Source: Aureimonas frigidaquae
GTDB lineage: Bacteria; Pseudomonadota; Alphaproteobacteria; Rhizobiales; Rhizobiaceae
Assembly (NCBI RefSeq): GCF_001463905.1
Contig: NZ_BBWR01000016.1
Location: 186,001-250,000 of the forward strand
DNA: 64,000 nt
Direction of reading: 5' to 3'
Part shown: positions 1 through 8,869 of the stretch, one piece after another
How positions within the stretch are numbered: the stretch's first letter is position 1
Layout: the number at the start of each line of letters is the position of its first letter
Notes under the pieces: model-generated
Told to the model about the DNA's origin: nothing
What the model saw: only the letters and a program-made list of their open reading frames with translations
The model's database searches: none
Translations under genes and position numbers: made by a program

Positions 1-238
1 TCTGCGCAAAAATATGTGAGTAAAACCAACCGAGTGCGGTGACCAGGATGCCCATATTCAGCGTCAGCCAGAATGGCCCTAGAACCGATCGTTGATACTG
101 CTTGCGGACTTCCCGCCAGCCCAGGAACGCCCATAACTCGTGGCGGCGTAGGCCTTGCGCGATATCGCTAATGCCCTTGCGCAGCATCGAGGGCCAATAT
201 CGGTTGCTGTCGGTCTCTAGAAGCGCGGCTTGCGTCAA
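1..238 (-). CDS. ABC-2 type polysaccharide/lipopolysaccharide export permease, N-terminal part (cut by window edge)
   Basis: The minus strand is open from 238 to the window edge, giving 79 N-terminal residues. The stretch LGWREVRKQYQRSVLGPFW followed by a first hydrophobic segment is typical of KpsM/Wzm-family permeases that export capsule or O-antigen polysaccharide across the inner membrane with an ATPase partner. The chosen start is TTG at 238, because GGAG lies 7 bases upstream; an ATG at 187 is the alternative but would remove residues commonly present ahead of the conserved region. The ATPase and the rest of the permease would lie left of the window. Surrounding DNA is AT-richer than the rest, consistent with a variable polysaccharide locus. 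Confidence 0.78.
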   Translation of the reverse strand, partial: MTQAALLETDSNRYWPSMLRKGISDIAQGLRRHELWAFLGWREVRKQYQRSVLGPFWLTLNMGILVTALGWFYSHIFAQ

Positions 239-875
239 GGATCGTCTCCGGTTCAACTGTATCAGCCGGTTAGCGACGGCCCGATCAGATCAATGGACAG
301 AGGGAATACGTCAGGCCGACGATTGAAACAAGCGTGGTGCTGTATCGCTCATTTGGCTGGGGCACGGCGATACCGGGCGCCAATTTTCCCCTGTCGCTGT
401 GACGTGCTTTGGGTGCAATCTGAAACGCTTACGGTCGGCAATTGAAAGGTTGCAACTCGGCAGACGGTCTCTCGTCAAGCACCAAAAGCGGCATTCAGAA
501 CCGTATGATTCAACGGTTTGCCGCTGAGCCTGCCGCGCGCCCTGCGTTGGAGCACTTCGCATTGGCTTTCGGCGTTTAATGATGACGCTGCCGAGCTTAC
601 GTGCTGCGCGGTCACCAAACGGCGCGGAGCCGGCCGTCCGAGCGGGGAGTACTCGCTTCTTCTGCTACAAAAGCCGAAGCGACGATTGGCGTCTGCCATC
701 ATTTATCTGGGCCGTTGCGTTGCCGTCCTGGCGCAGCGGTTTGAAATGATGAACAACCCGGAACATCCCGGGCGATGAGAAATCATCGGCGTGCGAGGCA
801 AAACCTCGCACGCCTCGCACGCCCTCGCACAGAATTCGCAGTAGGCGCTTAAGGTACCGATATTATTCAGGAAAT
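239..875. other. Gene-poor, AT-richer interval between the permease and tRNA-Lys
   Basis: About 640 bases hold only short open frames without recognisable motifs, good ribosome sites or neighbours on either strand. Base composition is visibly less GC-rich than the genes that follow. The only clear structure is a hairpin with 9-base direct repeats at 789-830. The interval probably contains the permease promoter and degraded DNA at the edge of an accessory region; I see no intact mobile-element gene. Confidence 0.5.
789..813. terminator. Perfect 10-bp hairpin, possible tRNA-Lys terminator
   Basis: GCGTGCGAGG at 789-798 pairs with CCTCGCACGC at 804-813 around a CAAAA loop. It lies about 60 bases downstream of the tRNA 3' end on the minus strand. 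The right arm is followed by two further near copies of CCTCGCAC up to 830, so the arm belongs to a short direct-repeat array. There is no strong U-run on either side. Confidence 0.45.
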
Positions 876-951
<76 letters not shown>

Positions 952-1172
952 GAGCGCGTTTGGCGCCGTGGACACTGGCCGCGTCCACGAGCGGGTTTCT
1001 AGTGGGTGGCATTGGGCTTGTCCAGAGATTCTCTTGGCTTTTCGTCAAAAACTTCCGGACAGGGCGCCGGGACGGGGCAGGGGTGTGAGGGCGTGGGCGG
1101 AGGGCCTATATTGTGCAACGCCGCAACTGCGCCAGGATGGCGGGCTTCGCGGCCGAGCAGGAGTTATCTGAA

Positions 1173-2609
1173 ATGGTTTCGCATACGCAGCTTCTGATTG
1201 CCGGTTCCTGGGTCGACGGGTCGCAGCAGCAGGTGATCGAGGTTCAGAACCCGGCCACCGGGGAACAGATCGGCACCGTTTCCCGCGCGACGGTGGACGA
1301 CCTCGATCGTGCGCTCGACAGCGCCCAGGCCGGCTTTGCGACCTGGCGTCGCACGCCCGTGGTGGAACGTGCGCGCCTGTTGCGCCGGGCCGCGGAGATC
1401 GTGCGGGAGCGTGCCGACGACATCGCCCGCACGCTGACGATGGAGCAGGGCAAGCCCTTGGCCGAGGCGCGGGTGGAGACGCTGTCCTGTGCCGACGTGC
1501 TGGAGTGGTCGGCCGAGGAGGCGCGGCGCATCTATGGGCGCCTGATCCCGCCGCGCGCCGATGGCGTGCGCCAGGCGGTGACGCGCGAGCCGGTCGGGCC
1601 GGTGGCCGCCTTCACGCCCTGGAACTTTCCGGTCAGCCAGGTCGTCAAGAAGGTCGCCCCGGCGCTTGCGGCCGGCTGCAGCATCATCGTCAAGGCGACG
1701 GAGGAAACGCCCGCCAGCCCGGCCGCATTGATCCGCGCCATCGTGGATGCCGGCCTGCCCGAGGGTGTCGTGCAACTGGTCTATGGCGATCCGGCCGAGA
1801 TTTCCGGCCATCTTGTGCCGCACCCCGTCATCCGCAAGGTTTCCTTCACGGGATCGGTTCCGGTGGGCAAGCATCTGGCGGCGCTCGCCGGACAGCACAT
1901 GAAGCGGGCCACGATGGAGCTCGGCGGCCACGCGCCCGTCATGGTGTTCGACGATGTCGATGTGGATGGCGCCGCCGCGACGCTGGTCGGCTCCAAGTTC
2001 CGCAATGCGGGGCAGGTCTGCGTGTCGCCGACGCGCTTCCTGGTTCAGGAGGGGATCTATGATCGCTTCGTGAAAAGCTTCGTGGAACAGGCCGGCCGGA
2101 TCAAGGTCGGGAACGGGCTGGACGAGGGTGTCGGCATGGGACCGCTCGTCAACGAGAAGCGCCTGCAGGCGGTGGACGGGCTGATCGCCGACGCGGTGCG
2201 CGACGGGGCCGAACTGGCACTGGGCGGCGAGCGGATCGGCAATTCGGGTTCCTTCTACAGGCCGTCGGTCGTGAAGGACGTCACCCCGTCCATGCGCATC
2301 ATGAACGAGGAGCCGTTCGGACCGGTGGCGCTGATGATGCCCTTCCGGGCGATCGACGAGGTGGTGCTGGAAGCGAACCGCCTGCCCTTCGGGCTCGCCT
2401 CCTATGCCTTCACGCGCTCCGCGCGCAATGTGGAAACCCTGTCGGACGCGGTCGAAGCCGGTATGCTCACGATCAACCATCTGGGCTTGGCCCTGCCGGA
2501 AACGCCCTTCGGCGGCGTGAAGGATTCGGGATACGGCTCGGAAGGCGGGTCGGAATCGATGGACGCCTACCTCGTTACCAAGTTCGTGACGCACAACGCC
2601 CTGTACTGA
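1173..2609 (+). CDS. gabD: NAD(P)-dependent aldehyde dehydrogenase, succinate-semialdehyde dehydrogenase type
   Basis: A 478-residue enzyme of the aldehyde dehydrogenase superfamily, probably oxidising succinate semialdehyde (GABA degradation) or a similar small aldehyde in the cytoplasm. Visible family signatures are FTPWNFP near residue 150, the ELGGHAP general-base Glu motif, the catalytic Cys in [12 protein letters not shown], and the C-terminal [11 protein letters not shown] motif. The frame opens 20 codons earlier at 1113, but ATG 1173 has GGAG at the right distance and matches the family N-terminus. It stands alone, with a strong terminator 6 bases past its stop. Substrate specificity cannot be read from the sequence, so the gene symbol is provisional. 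Confidence 0.85.
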   Translation: MVSHTQLLIAGSWVDGSQQQVIEVQNPATGEQIGTVSRATVDDLDRALDSAQAGFATWRRTPVVERARLLRRAAEIVRERADDIARTLTMEQGKPLAEARVETLSCADVLEWSAEEARRIYGRLIPPRADGVRQAVTREPVGPVAAFTPWNFPVSQVVKKVAPALAAGCSIIVKATEETPASPAALIRAIVDAGLPEGVVQLVYGDPAEISGHLVPHPVIRKVSFTGSVPVGKHLAALAGQHMKRATMELGGHAPVMVFDDVDVDGAAATLVGSKFRNAGQVCVSPTRFLVQEGIYDRFVKSFVEQAGRIKVGNGLDEGVGMGPLVNEKRLQAVDGLIADAVRDGAELALGGERIGNSGSFYRPSVVKDVTPSMRIMNEEPFGPVALMMPFRAIDEVVLEANRLPFGLASYAFTRSARNVETLSDAVEAGMLTINHLGLALPETPFGGVKDSGYGSEGGSESMDAYLVTKFVTHNALY

Positions 2610-2614
2610 CAAAG

Positions 2615-2642
2615 TGGCGGCGGGTGGACAGGCCCGCCGCCA
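2615..2642 (+). terminator. Rho-independent-like hairpin after the aldehyde dehydrogenase gene
   Basis: TGGCGGCGGG at 2615-2624 pairs perfectly with CCCGCCGCCA at 2633-2642 around an 8-base loop. The U-tract is weak, as in many high-GC genomes. Confidence 0.6.
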
Positions 2643-2695
2643 TCCATCACGGGCTCGTGAGTTGAACCCGCGCCGGATTGGCGGGACGCTGCCCG

Positions 2696-3544
2696 ATGCG
2701 GAGCGCACACGCCCTTCTTTCGGCAATTAGTCTGGGGCTGACGCTCGCCGGTGCCCCTGCCCAGACGCCTGCCCGGGCCGACGATCTAGAGGTGGATGTC
2801 GAACTGGTGCTGGCGGTGGATGTATCATGGTCCATGGATCTGGCCGAGCAGCGCATCCAGCGCGAGGGATACAGCGCCGCGTTCCGCAGCCCCGAGGTCC
2901 AGGCCGCGATCCGGAACGGTGCGCTCGGCCGTGTCGCCGTCACCTATGTGGAGTGGGCCGGGGACGGGACCCAGGCCATCGTCATTCCCTGGACGCTCAT
3001 CGACACGCGTGCGGCGGCCGATGCCTTCGCCTATCGCCTCGGTGCCGAAGAGCCGATGCGCGCGCGCCGGACGTCCATTTCCGCCGCCATCGACTATTCC
3101 GCGACGCTGTTCGACGCTAATGGCTACCGCGGCCTGCGGCAGGTCATCGACGTTTCGGGCGACGGGCCGAACAATCAGGGTCGCCCCGTTTCGCAGGCCC
3201 GGGATGATGCGGTTGCGCAGGGCCTGGTCATCAACGGGCTGCCCTTGATGACGGATGGCGGAAGCTGGCAGTCCTGGGGGACGATCCCGGATCTCGACCG
3301 CTACTACGCGCAGTGCGTCACCGGCGGGCCGGGGTCTTTCGTGCTTCCCGTGGCAGAGTGGAGCCAGTTCCCGATGGCCGTGCAGCGCAAGCTCATGATG
3401 GAACTGGCCGGGACATGGCCGGCAGCACCACCCGGGCCGGACGAAGCCACGGTGCTTCCCGCCGCGGCCGACACGCCTGCGGATTGCCTGATCGGCGAGC
3501 GCATGTGGCAGGAGCGGCAGCGCGGCTGGGACGTCCCGAACTAG
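2696..3544 (+). CDS. DUF1194 domain-containing von Willebrand factor A-like exported protein
   Basis: A 282-residue protein with an N-terminal signal peptide (hydrophobic core then APAQTPARA) followed by a vWA-like fold. The motif LAVDVSWSMD carries the D-x-S-x-S metal-ion adhesion (MIDAS) pattern near residue 45, and VIDVSGDGPNNQG is a second conserved patch of the DUF1194 family. A role in periplasmic protein or ligand binding is inferred; no function is known to me. I take ATG 2696 rather than TTG 2678 because the signal peptide begins at MRSAHALLSA. It is monocistronic between a terminator and a convergent gene. Confidence 0.8.
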   Translation: MRSAHALLSAISLGLTLAGAPAQTPARADDLEVDVELVLAVDVSWSMDLAEQRIQREGYSAAFRSPEVQAAIRNGALGRVAVTYVEWAGDGTQAIVIPWTLIDTRAAADAFAYRLGAEEPMRARRTSISAAIDYSATLFDANGYRGLRQVIDVSGDGPNNQGRPVSQARDDAVAQGLVINGLPLMTDGGSWQSWGTIPDLDRYYAQCVTGGPGSFVLPVAEWSQFPMAVQRKLMMELAGTWPAAPPGPDEATVLPAAADTPADCLIGERMWQERQRGWDVPN

Positions 3545-3557
3545 CGGGCTGCCGCGC

Positions 3558-4535
3558 TCAGGCCTCAGGCTTGGGGGGCAGGGGCTGCGGAACGGTCTGC
3601 GCAGGGGCGCGGCGACGCTTCCACATGGAGCGCTGTTCGAAACCGAGGACAATGACGATGGCGATCGCGAAGGGGATCAGAAGGTAGAGGATGCGGAAGG
3701 CGAGCAGCGCTGCCAGTACGTCCGTTTCCGCCATGCCCTTCAACCCGGCCAGGAAGGCGACCTCCAGCACGCCCAGCCCACCCGGCGCATGCGACAGGAG
3801 GGCCAGCGAGAAGGAGATCACGAAAATCGCCACGACCATCATGAAGCCGGGATGGTGCTCGGGCGGCAGCGCGAAATAGATGATGGCGGCCGCTGCGACG
3901 ATTTCCGACGGCGCGATGATGAGCTGCCGCAGGACCACGTCGCGCGCCGGATAGCGCAGCTCGAAGGAGCGGATGCGCAAGGGCCGGAAACCGGCAATGC
4001 TTCCGATCACATAAAGGGCGACGAGGCCCAACATGATCCCCGCCACGACGCGCGGCAGCGTCGTGCCGACATCGTAGTAGCCGCGTATGGCTTCCGGGTA
4101 GAGAAGCAGCGAGACGGCGGTGACGATGACCACGCCCAGCGCGAAGGTGAAGGAGCAGAAGGCGATCAGCAGCGCGACGTTGGAAACCGACAGTCCCTTC
4201 GACGTATAGGCGCGATACCGCACCACCGCCCCCGAGAAGACCGAGGCACCGATATTGTGTGACAGAGCGTAGGTTGTGAAGGAGGTGGCAAGGACGAAGG
4301 GGAAGGAGATGTTCTTGTTCAGATGGCGCAGGGCGAGCTGGTCATACAGGGCCAGAAGGCCGTAGGCGGCGATCGCTGCGCCAGAGGCGAGCGCCCATTG
4401 AACGCCCGAGATGGCCTGGAAGCTCGTCAGAATGTCGTCCAGCGAAAGACCGCGCACCTCGTGGTAGAGAAGCCAGCCGGAAAACAGAACCGCACCAAGG
4501 CCGATGACCGGCCAGATATATTCCTTCAGCCTCAT
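3558..4535 (-). CDS. YbhN/UPF0104-family integral membrane protein (lysylphosphatidylglycerol synthase TM-like)
   Basis: A 325-residue polytopic membrane protein with about eight hydrophobic segments and the HAPGGLGVLE motif near residue 260 that is typical of the YbhN/AglD family related to the flippase half of MprF. These proteins are thought to move or modify lipids at the inner membrane; the substrate here is unknown. The open frame runs back to 4895, but those residues are basic, non-hydrophobic and overlap the entericidin gene. ATG 4535 has GGGAG directly upstream and starts MRLKEYIWPVIGLG, the expected first membrane helix. Confidence 0.8.
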   Translation of the reverse strand: MRLKEYIWPVIGLGAVLFSGWLLYHEVRGLSLDDILTSFQAISGVQWALASGAAIAAYGLLALYDQLALRHLNKNISFPFVLATSFTTYALSHNIGASVFSGAVVRYRAYTSKGLSVSNVALLIAFCSFTFALGVVIVTAVSLLLYPEAIRGYYDVGTTLPRVVAGIMLGLVALYVIGSIAGFRPLRIRSFELRYPARDVVLRQLIIAPSEIVAAAAIIYFALPPEHHPGFMMVVAIFVISFSLALLSHAPGGLGVLEVAFLAGLKGMAETDVLAALLAFRILYLLIPFAIAIVIVLGFEQRSMWKRRRAPAQTVPQPLPPKPEA

Positions 4536-4704
4536 GCCCACTCCCTGCTGCCCGGCACGGCCGATGGGAGGAGCTTGCGGCCCCGCCGGGCGGATGCATT
4601 CACTCCATAGACTCCACAATCCCTGGCGTGAAGGCCGCGCGCACAGATTTGACCGCGTAGGCGGCGGTTCCATGGCGATTTCTGAGGAATAATTCGCCGA
4701 GCAT

Positions 4705-4729
4705 GGAACAACTTGCCACAGGGCACATT
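4705..4729 (+). promoter_or_regulatory. Candidate EcfG/RpoE2-type general stress promoter
   Basis: GGAAC at 4705-4709, 16 bases, then CATT at 4726-4729, so it fits GGAAC-N18-TT. It lies 36 bases before the entericidin start codon. The consensus is known from alphaproteobacterial general stress regulons; the match is by eye. Confidence 0.45.
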
Positions 4730-4764
4730 TATGTCGCAGGGATTGTCCTAACTGGAGTATCGGG

Positions 4765-4914
4765 ATGCACCGCCGCACTGCCGCAATCGCTTTCAGCCTG
4801 GCCGCCGTCATGGCCCTGTCCGCCTGTGCCAACACCGTCCGCGGCGTCGGCCGGGATGTCGGCAACACGGTCTCGGCGACCGAAGGCGCCGTCAACGACG
4901 TCGCATCCCGCTAA
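4765..4914 (+). CDS. Entericidin A/B-type small lipoprotein
   Basis: A 49-residue protein: short basic N-terminus, hydrophobic core, lipobox ALSAC at about residues 17-21, then a small polar tail rich in Gly, Asn, Val and Thr (NTVRGVGRDVGN). This is the entericidin pattern: tiny cell-envelope lipoproteins, in Escherichia coli an antidote/toxin pair linked to stationary-phase lysis. Only one copy occurs here. GGAG precedes ATG 4765. A GGAAC-type promoter candidate upstream suggests stress induction. Two hairpins after the stop separate it from the convergent receiver gene. Confidence 0.82.
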   Translation: MHRRTAAIAFSLAAVMALSACANTVRGVGRDVGNTVSATEGAVNDVASR

Positions 4915-4921
4915 CGGGATC

Positions 4922-4944
4922 GGGCCGTCCCAGAGGGGCGGCCC
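4922..4944. terminator. Hairpin after entericidin gene
   Basis: GGGCCGTCCC pairs with GGGGCGGCCC (one G-U) around AGA. It follows the stop codon by 7 bases. Confidence 0.5.
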
Positions 4945-4967
4945 ATCATGCCGACCATCAGAACGAT

Positions 4968-4996
4968 AAGCGCCGTCCGTTGACCGGGCGGCGCTT
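4968..4996. terminator. Bidirectional terminator between convergent genes
   Basis: AAGCGCCGTCCG pairs with CGGGCGGCGCTT (one G-U) around a 5-base loop. The A/T ends on both sides suit termination in both directions between the entericidin and receiver genes. Confidence 0.6.
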
Positions 4997-5042
4997 CGTC
5001 GTGCTGCAAGCCACTGATTAGTCGAACGGTAATGAATTGCCC

Positions 5043-5453
5043 TTATGCCTGATGACGCGGGGCAAAAGCCCGCGCCCCGGTTTCAGGTCTTGCGTACCGG
5101 GGCAGCGTATTGCGGCGCTGGCCGGAGGGTAGTGCGCGTTCGATTTCGAGCGGTCGGAACGGCTTCATGACGGCCGGCACCTGCTCGAAGGCGGCCGGTA
5201 TGTCCGCCAGACTGGCCGTCACGAAACAGAAGGGGATGCCGCGGGTCACGAGTTGCCCGGCGACAGGCAGGGATGTCTGCCCCCCATGGCCAAGATGCAG
5301 ATCCAGAAGTGCAAAATCGACACCCGAGCGCAGCAACGTCATGGCGCGCTCGACGGTGTTCGCAACGACGATCTCCGCACCCGTGTTGGTCGCGACGATA
5401 TCTTCGATGTCCATGGCGATCAGGGCGTCGTCTTCCAGTATCAGGATACGCAT
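5043..5453 (-). CDS. Single-domain response regulator (receiver protein)
   Basis: A 136-residue stand-alone receiver domain. The acidic pocket ILEDDAL is at residues 5-11, the phospho-acceptor Asp lies in FALLDLHLG near residue 53, the Thr switch in FVTAS and the conserved Lys in VMKPF. No output domain follows, only a short basic tail. ATG 5453 gives the canonical receiver start; a longer frame to 5510 adds non-conserved residues. No histidine kinase gene is adjacent, so its partner is unknown. Such proteins often act by protein-protein contact or as phosphate shuttles. Confidence 0.85.
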   Translation of the reverse strand: MRILILEDDALIAMDIEDIVATNTGAEIVVANTVERAMTLLRSGVDFALLDLHLGHGGQTSLPVAGQLVTRGIPFCFVTASLADIPAAFEQVPAVMKPFRPLEIERALPSGQRRNTLPRYARPETGARAFAPRHQA

Positions 5454-5584
5454 CGCACCAGGCTCCTGTTCCGATTCGGCGCCATTGCCGGACCGCCTTC
5501 GCACAAGCACAACGGCATTTTCGCCGGACGGTTGCCGGTGCGACGAATTGTTTCCATTTCTGGTCTATGAAGTCTTAACGCGGC

Positions 5585-6505
5585 TCAGACCTGCCAGCGG
5601 CGGTGAAACCACATCCACTGCTCGGGCGTCTCACGTACCCAACGCTCGACGATATCGTTCAGGACCTGCGCGCTGGCGGTGATGTCGATATCCCCGTCTA
5701 CGGTGCGGGGCAGATCCAGCCTCGGCTCCAGTTCGAGCCGGTAGCGTCCGTTTGGCAGCCTTATGCAGCGCACCGGATAGACTTCGGCGCCATATTGGCG
5801 GGCAAGCTTCGGCACGAGGGGGTTGGTCCGGCAGGGACGGCCGAAGAAGAGGGTCGGCTCGCCCTTGCGGAACTTCTGGTCGACAAGCATGCCGACGGCC
5901 CGGCCTTCCTCCAGCCGCGCGGCCAGATTGCGGGCCGCGCCCGCCTTGGACGGGACGAGATGGCCGCCATCCGTGCGGCGCGCATCGAGAACGCGGCGGG
6001 CGATGAATGGGTTGTTCGGCTGCCGGAAAAGGGCCGTTACCTCCAGATCGAAGGCTGCCGCGCAGACCGGCAGAAGCTCGAAGCAGCCGATATGCGCCGT
6101 GAAGAAAATGAAGGGACCCTGGCGCGCGCGCAGATCCTCGAACAGGGCGATCCCGTCCACATCGATATTGCCTTCGCCCTCCGGGCGGTAGGGCACATAG
6201 TCGAAGATCTGATCGAGGAAGACGTATTCAGCCGCCACGCGGCCCATCTGGCCCCAATTGGCCCGCGCGATCCTTTGTATTTCCGCGGCGCTCATGCCGG
6301 GATAGGCGTGGCGCAGATTATCGACCGCCACGCGATGGCGGGGCGTCAGCGGGCCGACAGTGCGGGCGAGCCAATCGGCAAAGTCCAGGGCGCGCCGTGC
6401 CGGAAGCCGTTTGAGAAGGGCGAGCAGGCCGAAGACGAGTTGCGCCAGCACGAAATCCCGCGCAAGGCGAAGGCGCGCACCGAGCCGTCGGAGCGTCGCG
6501 CTCAT
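5585..6505 (-). CDS. lpxXL: Lipid A acyltransferase (LpxXL/HtrB family) for the very-long-chain secondary acyl chain
   Basis: A 306-residue LPLAT-superfamily acyltransferase. A hydrophobic N-terminal segment anchors it to the inner membrane, and FFTAHIGCFE near residue 130 supplies the catalytic H-x4-E box. As last gene of the acpXL cluster it is inferred to move the very-long-chain hydroxy-acyl group from AcpXL to lipid A, as LpxXL does in rhizobia. Start ATG 6505 overlaps the stop of the upstream reductase gene (ATGA), implying translational coupling. The frame continues further upstream, but that part is the shadow of the neighbour. Confidence 0.87.
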   Translation of the reverse strand: MSATLRRLGARLRLARDFVLAQLVFGLLALLKRLPARRALDFADWLARTVGPLTPRHRVAVDNLRHAYPGMSAAEIQRIARANWGQMGRVAAEYVFLDQIFDYVPYRPEGEGNIDVDGIALFEDLRARQGPFIFFTAHIGCFELLPVCAAAFDLEVTALFRQPNNPFIARRVLDARRTDGGHLVPSKAGAARNLAARLEEGRAVGMLVDQKFRKGEPTLFFGRPCRTNPLVPKLARQYGAEVYPVRCIRLPNGRYRLELEPRLDLPRTVDGDIDITASAQVLNDIVERWVRETPEQWMWFHRRWQV

Positions 6506-7548
6506 TGCGGAAGGCTCTCCTCCGGCATCCGCAGGATGATCTTGCCGAAGACCTGACGCCCTTCCATGCGCGCCAGAGCGGGGGCGATGTCGTTGAGCTG
6601 GACCTCGGTGTCCACCACGGGCTGGACGAGGCCTTCCGCCATCTTGCGCATGGCGTCGGCCATGTTGCTCATGCGGCAGCCGAAGGAACCGAACAGCTTC
6701 AATTGCTGCTGGAAGAGCTGCATCAGGTTCATCTGCGTCGAAACGCCCGATGTCGAGCCGCAGGTGACCAGCCGGCCGCCGCGCTTCATGCACAGCATCG
6801 AGCCCGCCCACGTATCGGCGCCCACATGCTCGAAGACGACGTCCACGCCGCGCTTGCGCGTGAGCTTGCGCACGACGCCTTCGAAGCGGTCCTGGCGATA
6901 ATTGATGACATGGTCGGCCCCGAGCGCCCGCGCCTTGTCGATCTTGTCGTCGGAGCCGACAGTGGTGATGACAGTGGCACCATGGCGTTTGGCGAGCTGG
7001 ATGGCCGCGGTGCCGATGCCCGAACCGCCCGCATGGACGAGGATGGTTTCACCCGGCGACAGGCGGGCATTGTCGAAGAGCATGTGCTCGACCGTTCCGA
7101 AGGTGACCGGTGCCAGGGCCGCGCCGACTTCGTCGCAGCCGATCGGCGCGGGCACCAGAAGGCGGGCCGGCAGGTTGATGAACTGCTGTGCGAAGCCATC
7201 CAGGTGGAAGCCGTGAACGCCCGACACATGCTCGCAGAGATTGTCCCGGCCTTCGCGGCAGGGGCGGCACAGGCCACAGGTGCGCGCACCGTAGATCGAG
7301 ACGAGCTGCCCCGGCACGAGGCCGGACGTGCCTTCGCCCAGCCGTGCCACGACACCCGACGCCTCGGCCCCGATGGTGAGCGGCAGCTTGCGCTTGGCGA
7401 AGGCCATGCCGCGCCATCCCCAGACGTCGATATGGTTGAGCGCCACCACGCGAACGGCCACCGTGACCTCACCCGGGCCGGGGGGCGGCGGCGGCGCGAT
7501 CTCGACGCGCTTCAGTTCGCGATCCGCGACGAGTTGCAAAGCATGCAT
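6502..7548 (-). CDS. Zinc-type alcohol dehydrogenase/enoyl reductase-like MDR protein of the lipid A long-chain cluster
   Basis: A 348-residue medium-chain dehydrogenase/reductase. It has the GroES-like N-terminal domain with a structural-zinc Cys cluster (CGLCRPCREGRDNLC, residues about 93-107) and a Rossmann fold with a GGSGIGTAA dinucleotide motif near residue 155. In rhizobial acpXL clusters the equivalent gene (adh2XL/fabXL) is thought to do a reductase step in making 27-hydroxyoctacosanoate. Here it sits between the ketosynthase and acyltransferase genes, overlapping the latter by 4 bases. The exact reduction (enoyl or keto/alcohol) cannot be told from sequence. Confidence 0.83.
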   Translation of the reverse strand: MHALQLVADRELKRVEIAPPPPPGPGEVTVAVRVVALNHIDVWGWRGMAFAKRKLPLTIGAEASGVVARLGEGTSGLVPGQLVSIYGARTCGLCRPCREGRDNLCEHVSGVHGFHLDGFAQQFINLPARLLVPAPIGCDEVGAALAPVTFGTVEHMLFDNARLSPGETILVHAGGSGIGTAAIQLAKRHGATVITTVGSDDKIDKARALGADHVINYRQDRFEGVVRKLTRKRGVDVVFEHVGADTWAGSMLCMKRGGRLVTCGSTSGVSTQMNLMQLFQQQLKLFGSFGCRMSNMADAMRKMAEGLVQPVVDTEVQLNDIAPALARMEGRQVFGKIILRMPEESLPQ

Positions 7549-7577
7549 GGGCAGGTTTTCCCAGAAAGATGAGGGCG

Positions 7578-8864
7578 TCAGGCGCGCGGTTCCCGCCCGA
7601 TGACGAGGCTGGCATTCTGGCCGCCGAAGCCGAAGGAGTTCGACAGCGCCGTGGTGACGGATGCCGTCCGCGCCGTATTGGGAACGACGTCGAGCGGAAT
7701 GGCAGGGTCCGGCGTGTCGTAGTTGATCGTCGGCGGCAACACCCCTTCGCGCAGCGTAAGAAGAGAGAAGACCGCCTCGATGGCGCCGGCTGCCGTGAGC
7801 GTGTGGCCGATCATCGATTTGTTCGACGAAATGGGCGTGGCGTTGAGAGCGTCGCCGAAGACCTTGGACATGCCCGTATATTCCATACGGTCGTTTTCCG
7901 GCGTGGAGGTGCCATGGGCGTTGATATAATCGATCCCCTCCGGCGTCAGGCCCGCATCGGCCAGGGCGCGCTGGATGGTCGCGACGATGGGGGAGGCGTC
8001 GGGCTTGGAGCGCGTGCGGTGGAAATCGTCCGCGGACTCGCCATGGCCCAGCATGACGCCGAGCACCTCTGCCCCGCGCGCGCGGGCCGAGGACAGGGAT
8101 TCCAGGACCAGCGCGCCGGCACCCTCGGCCATGACGAAGCCGCCCCGATCCTTCGAGAAGGGCCGCGACGCCTTTTCCGGCGCGTCGTTCGCCGTGCTGA
8201 GCGCCGACAGGAGCGAAAAGCGGACGAGTGCTTCGGCGCCGACCGATCCATCGGTGCCGATGGTCAAGGCACGCTCCGTCTCGCCCCGCCGGATGGCTTC
8301 GATGCCGAGCTGGATCGCCGTGGCGCCCGAGGCGCAGGCCGTGGACAGGGTGACTGGCAGGCCGCGTGTCCCGAGCCTGTCGGCGAGGCGTTCCGAAATG
8401 CCGCCGAACAGGGTGAGATCGTAGATGGACGGCTCGCGTCGATGCGCGGCGATCCGCATGAGCCGGTCGTAACCGGCTTCTTCCAGGACCTCATCGGGCA
8501 GGCTGTCCAGATAGAGCCGCTGCGACCATTCGAGTTCGATCGGCGGCGCGGCCAGGAAAAGCGGGGCGTCGAAGCGGCCCGGCGTCAGCCCGGCGCCTTC
8601 GATCGCCTCCGTGCCGGCAGCCTCGGCCAGCGCGTAGGACAGGTCGATCCCGCTCCAGGGTTCGACATCCATGAAATCCACGGTGCCGGCAATGGTCGTG
8701 CGCAGGTTGCCGGTCGGGAAGCGGGTGATGCGGTGAATGCCCGAACGGCCGGCGGTCAGTGCGGCCCAGTTTTCAGCGACGCCGCGCCCGAGAGACGTGA
8801 CGACGCCCATTCCCGTGATGGCCACGATGGGGCGGCCGAGCGCATCCGTGTCCTTATCGCTCAT
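7578..8864 (-). CDS. Beta-ketoacyl-ACP synthase (FabF1XL-like, catalytically complete)
   Basis: A 428-residue KAS II-type condensing enzyme. All active-site elements are present: the nucleophile in STACASG near residue 170, His in NAHGTSTPEND near 310 and SNKSMIGHT near 345. It should elongate AcpXL-bound acyl chains with malonyl units to very long chain length. ATG 8864 has AGGA eight bases upstream; ATG 8873 overlaps the previous stop as ATGA but its Shine-Dalgarno would be too close. It follows a Cys-less ketosynthase gene, so the two may form a heterodimer like ketosynthase/chain-length-factor pairs. Confidence 0.87.
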   Translation of the reverse strand: MSDKDTDALGRPIVAITGMGVVTSLGRGVAENWAALTAGRSGIHRITRFPTGNLRTTIAGTVDFMDVEPWSGIDLSYALAEAAGTEAIEGAGLTPGRFDAPLFLAAPPIELEWSQRLYLDSLPDEVLEEAGYDRLMRIAAHRREPSIYDLTLFGGISERLADRLGTRGLPVTLSTACASGATAIQLGIEAIRRGETERALTIGTDGSVGAEALVRFSLLSALSTANDAPEKASRPFSKDRGGFVMAEGAGALVLESLSSARARGAEVLGVMLGHGESADDFHRTRSKPDASPIVATIQRALADAGLTPEGIDYINAHGTSTPENDRMEYTGMSKVFGDALNATPISSNKSMIGHTLTAAGAIEAVFSLLTLREGVLPPTINYDTPDPAIPLDVVPNTARTASVTTALSNSFGFGGQNASLVIGREPRA

Positions 8865-8869
8865 GGCTG

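Noticed and set aside
311-702. Two minus-strand open frames of 75-83 codons in the gene-poor left interval
   Set aside because: No motifs, no ribosome sites, basic/Arg-rich composition of shadow type; not resembling any transposase or toxin I can name.
4536-4895. 120-residue N-terminal extension of the YbhN-like protein
   Set aside because: Overlaps the entericidin gene, lacks hydrophobicity and has no better ribosome site than ATG 4535.
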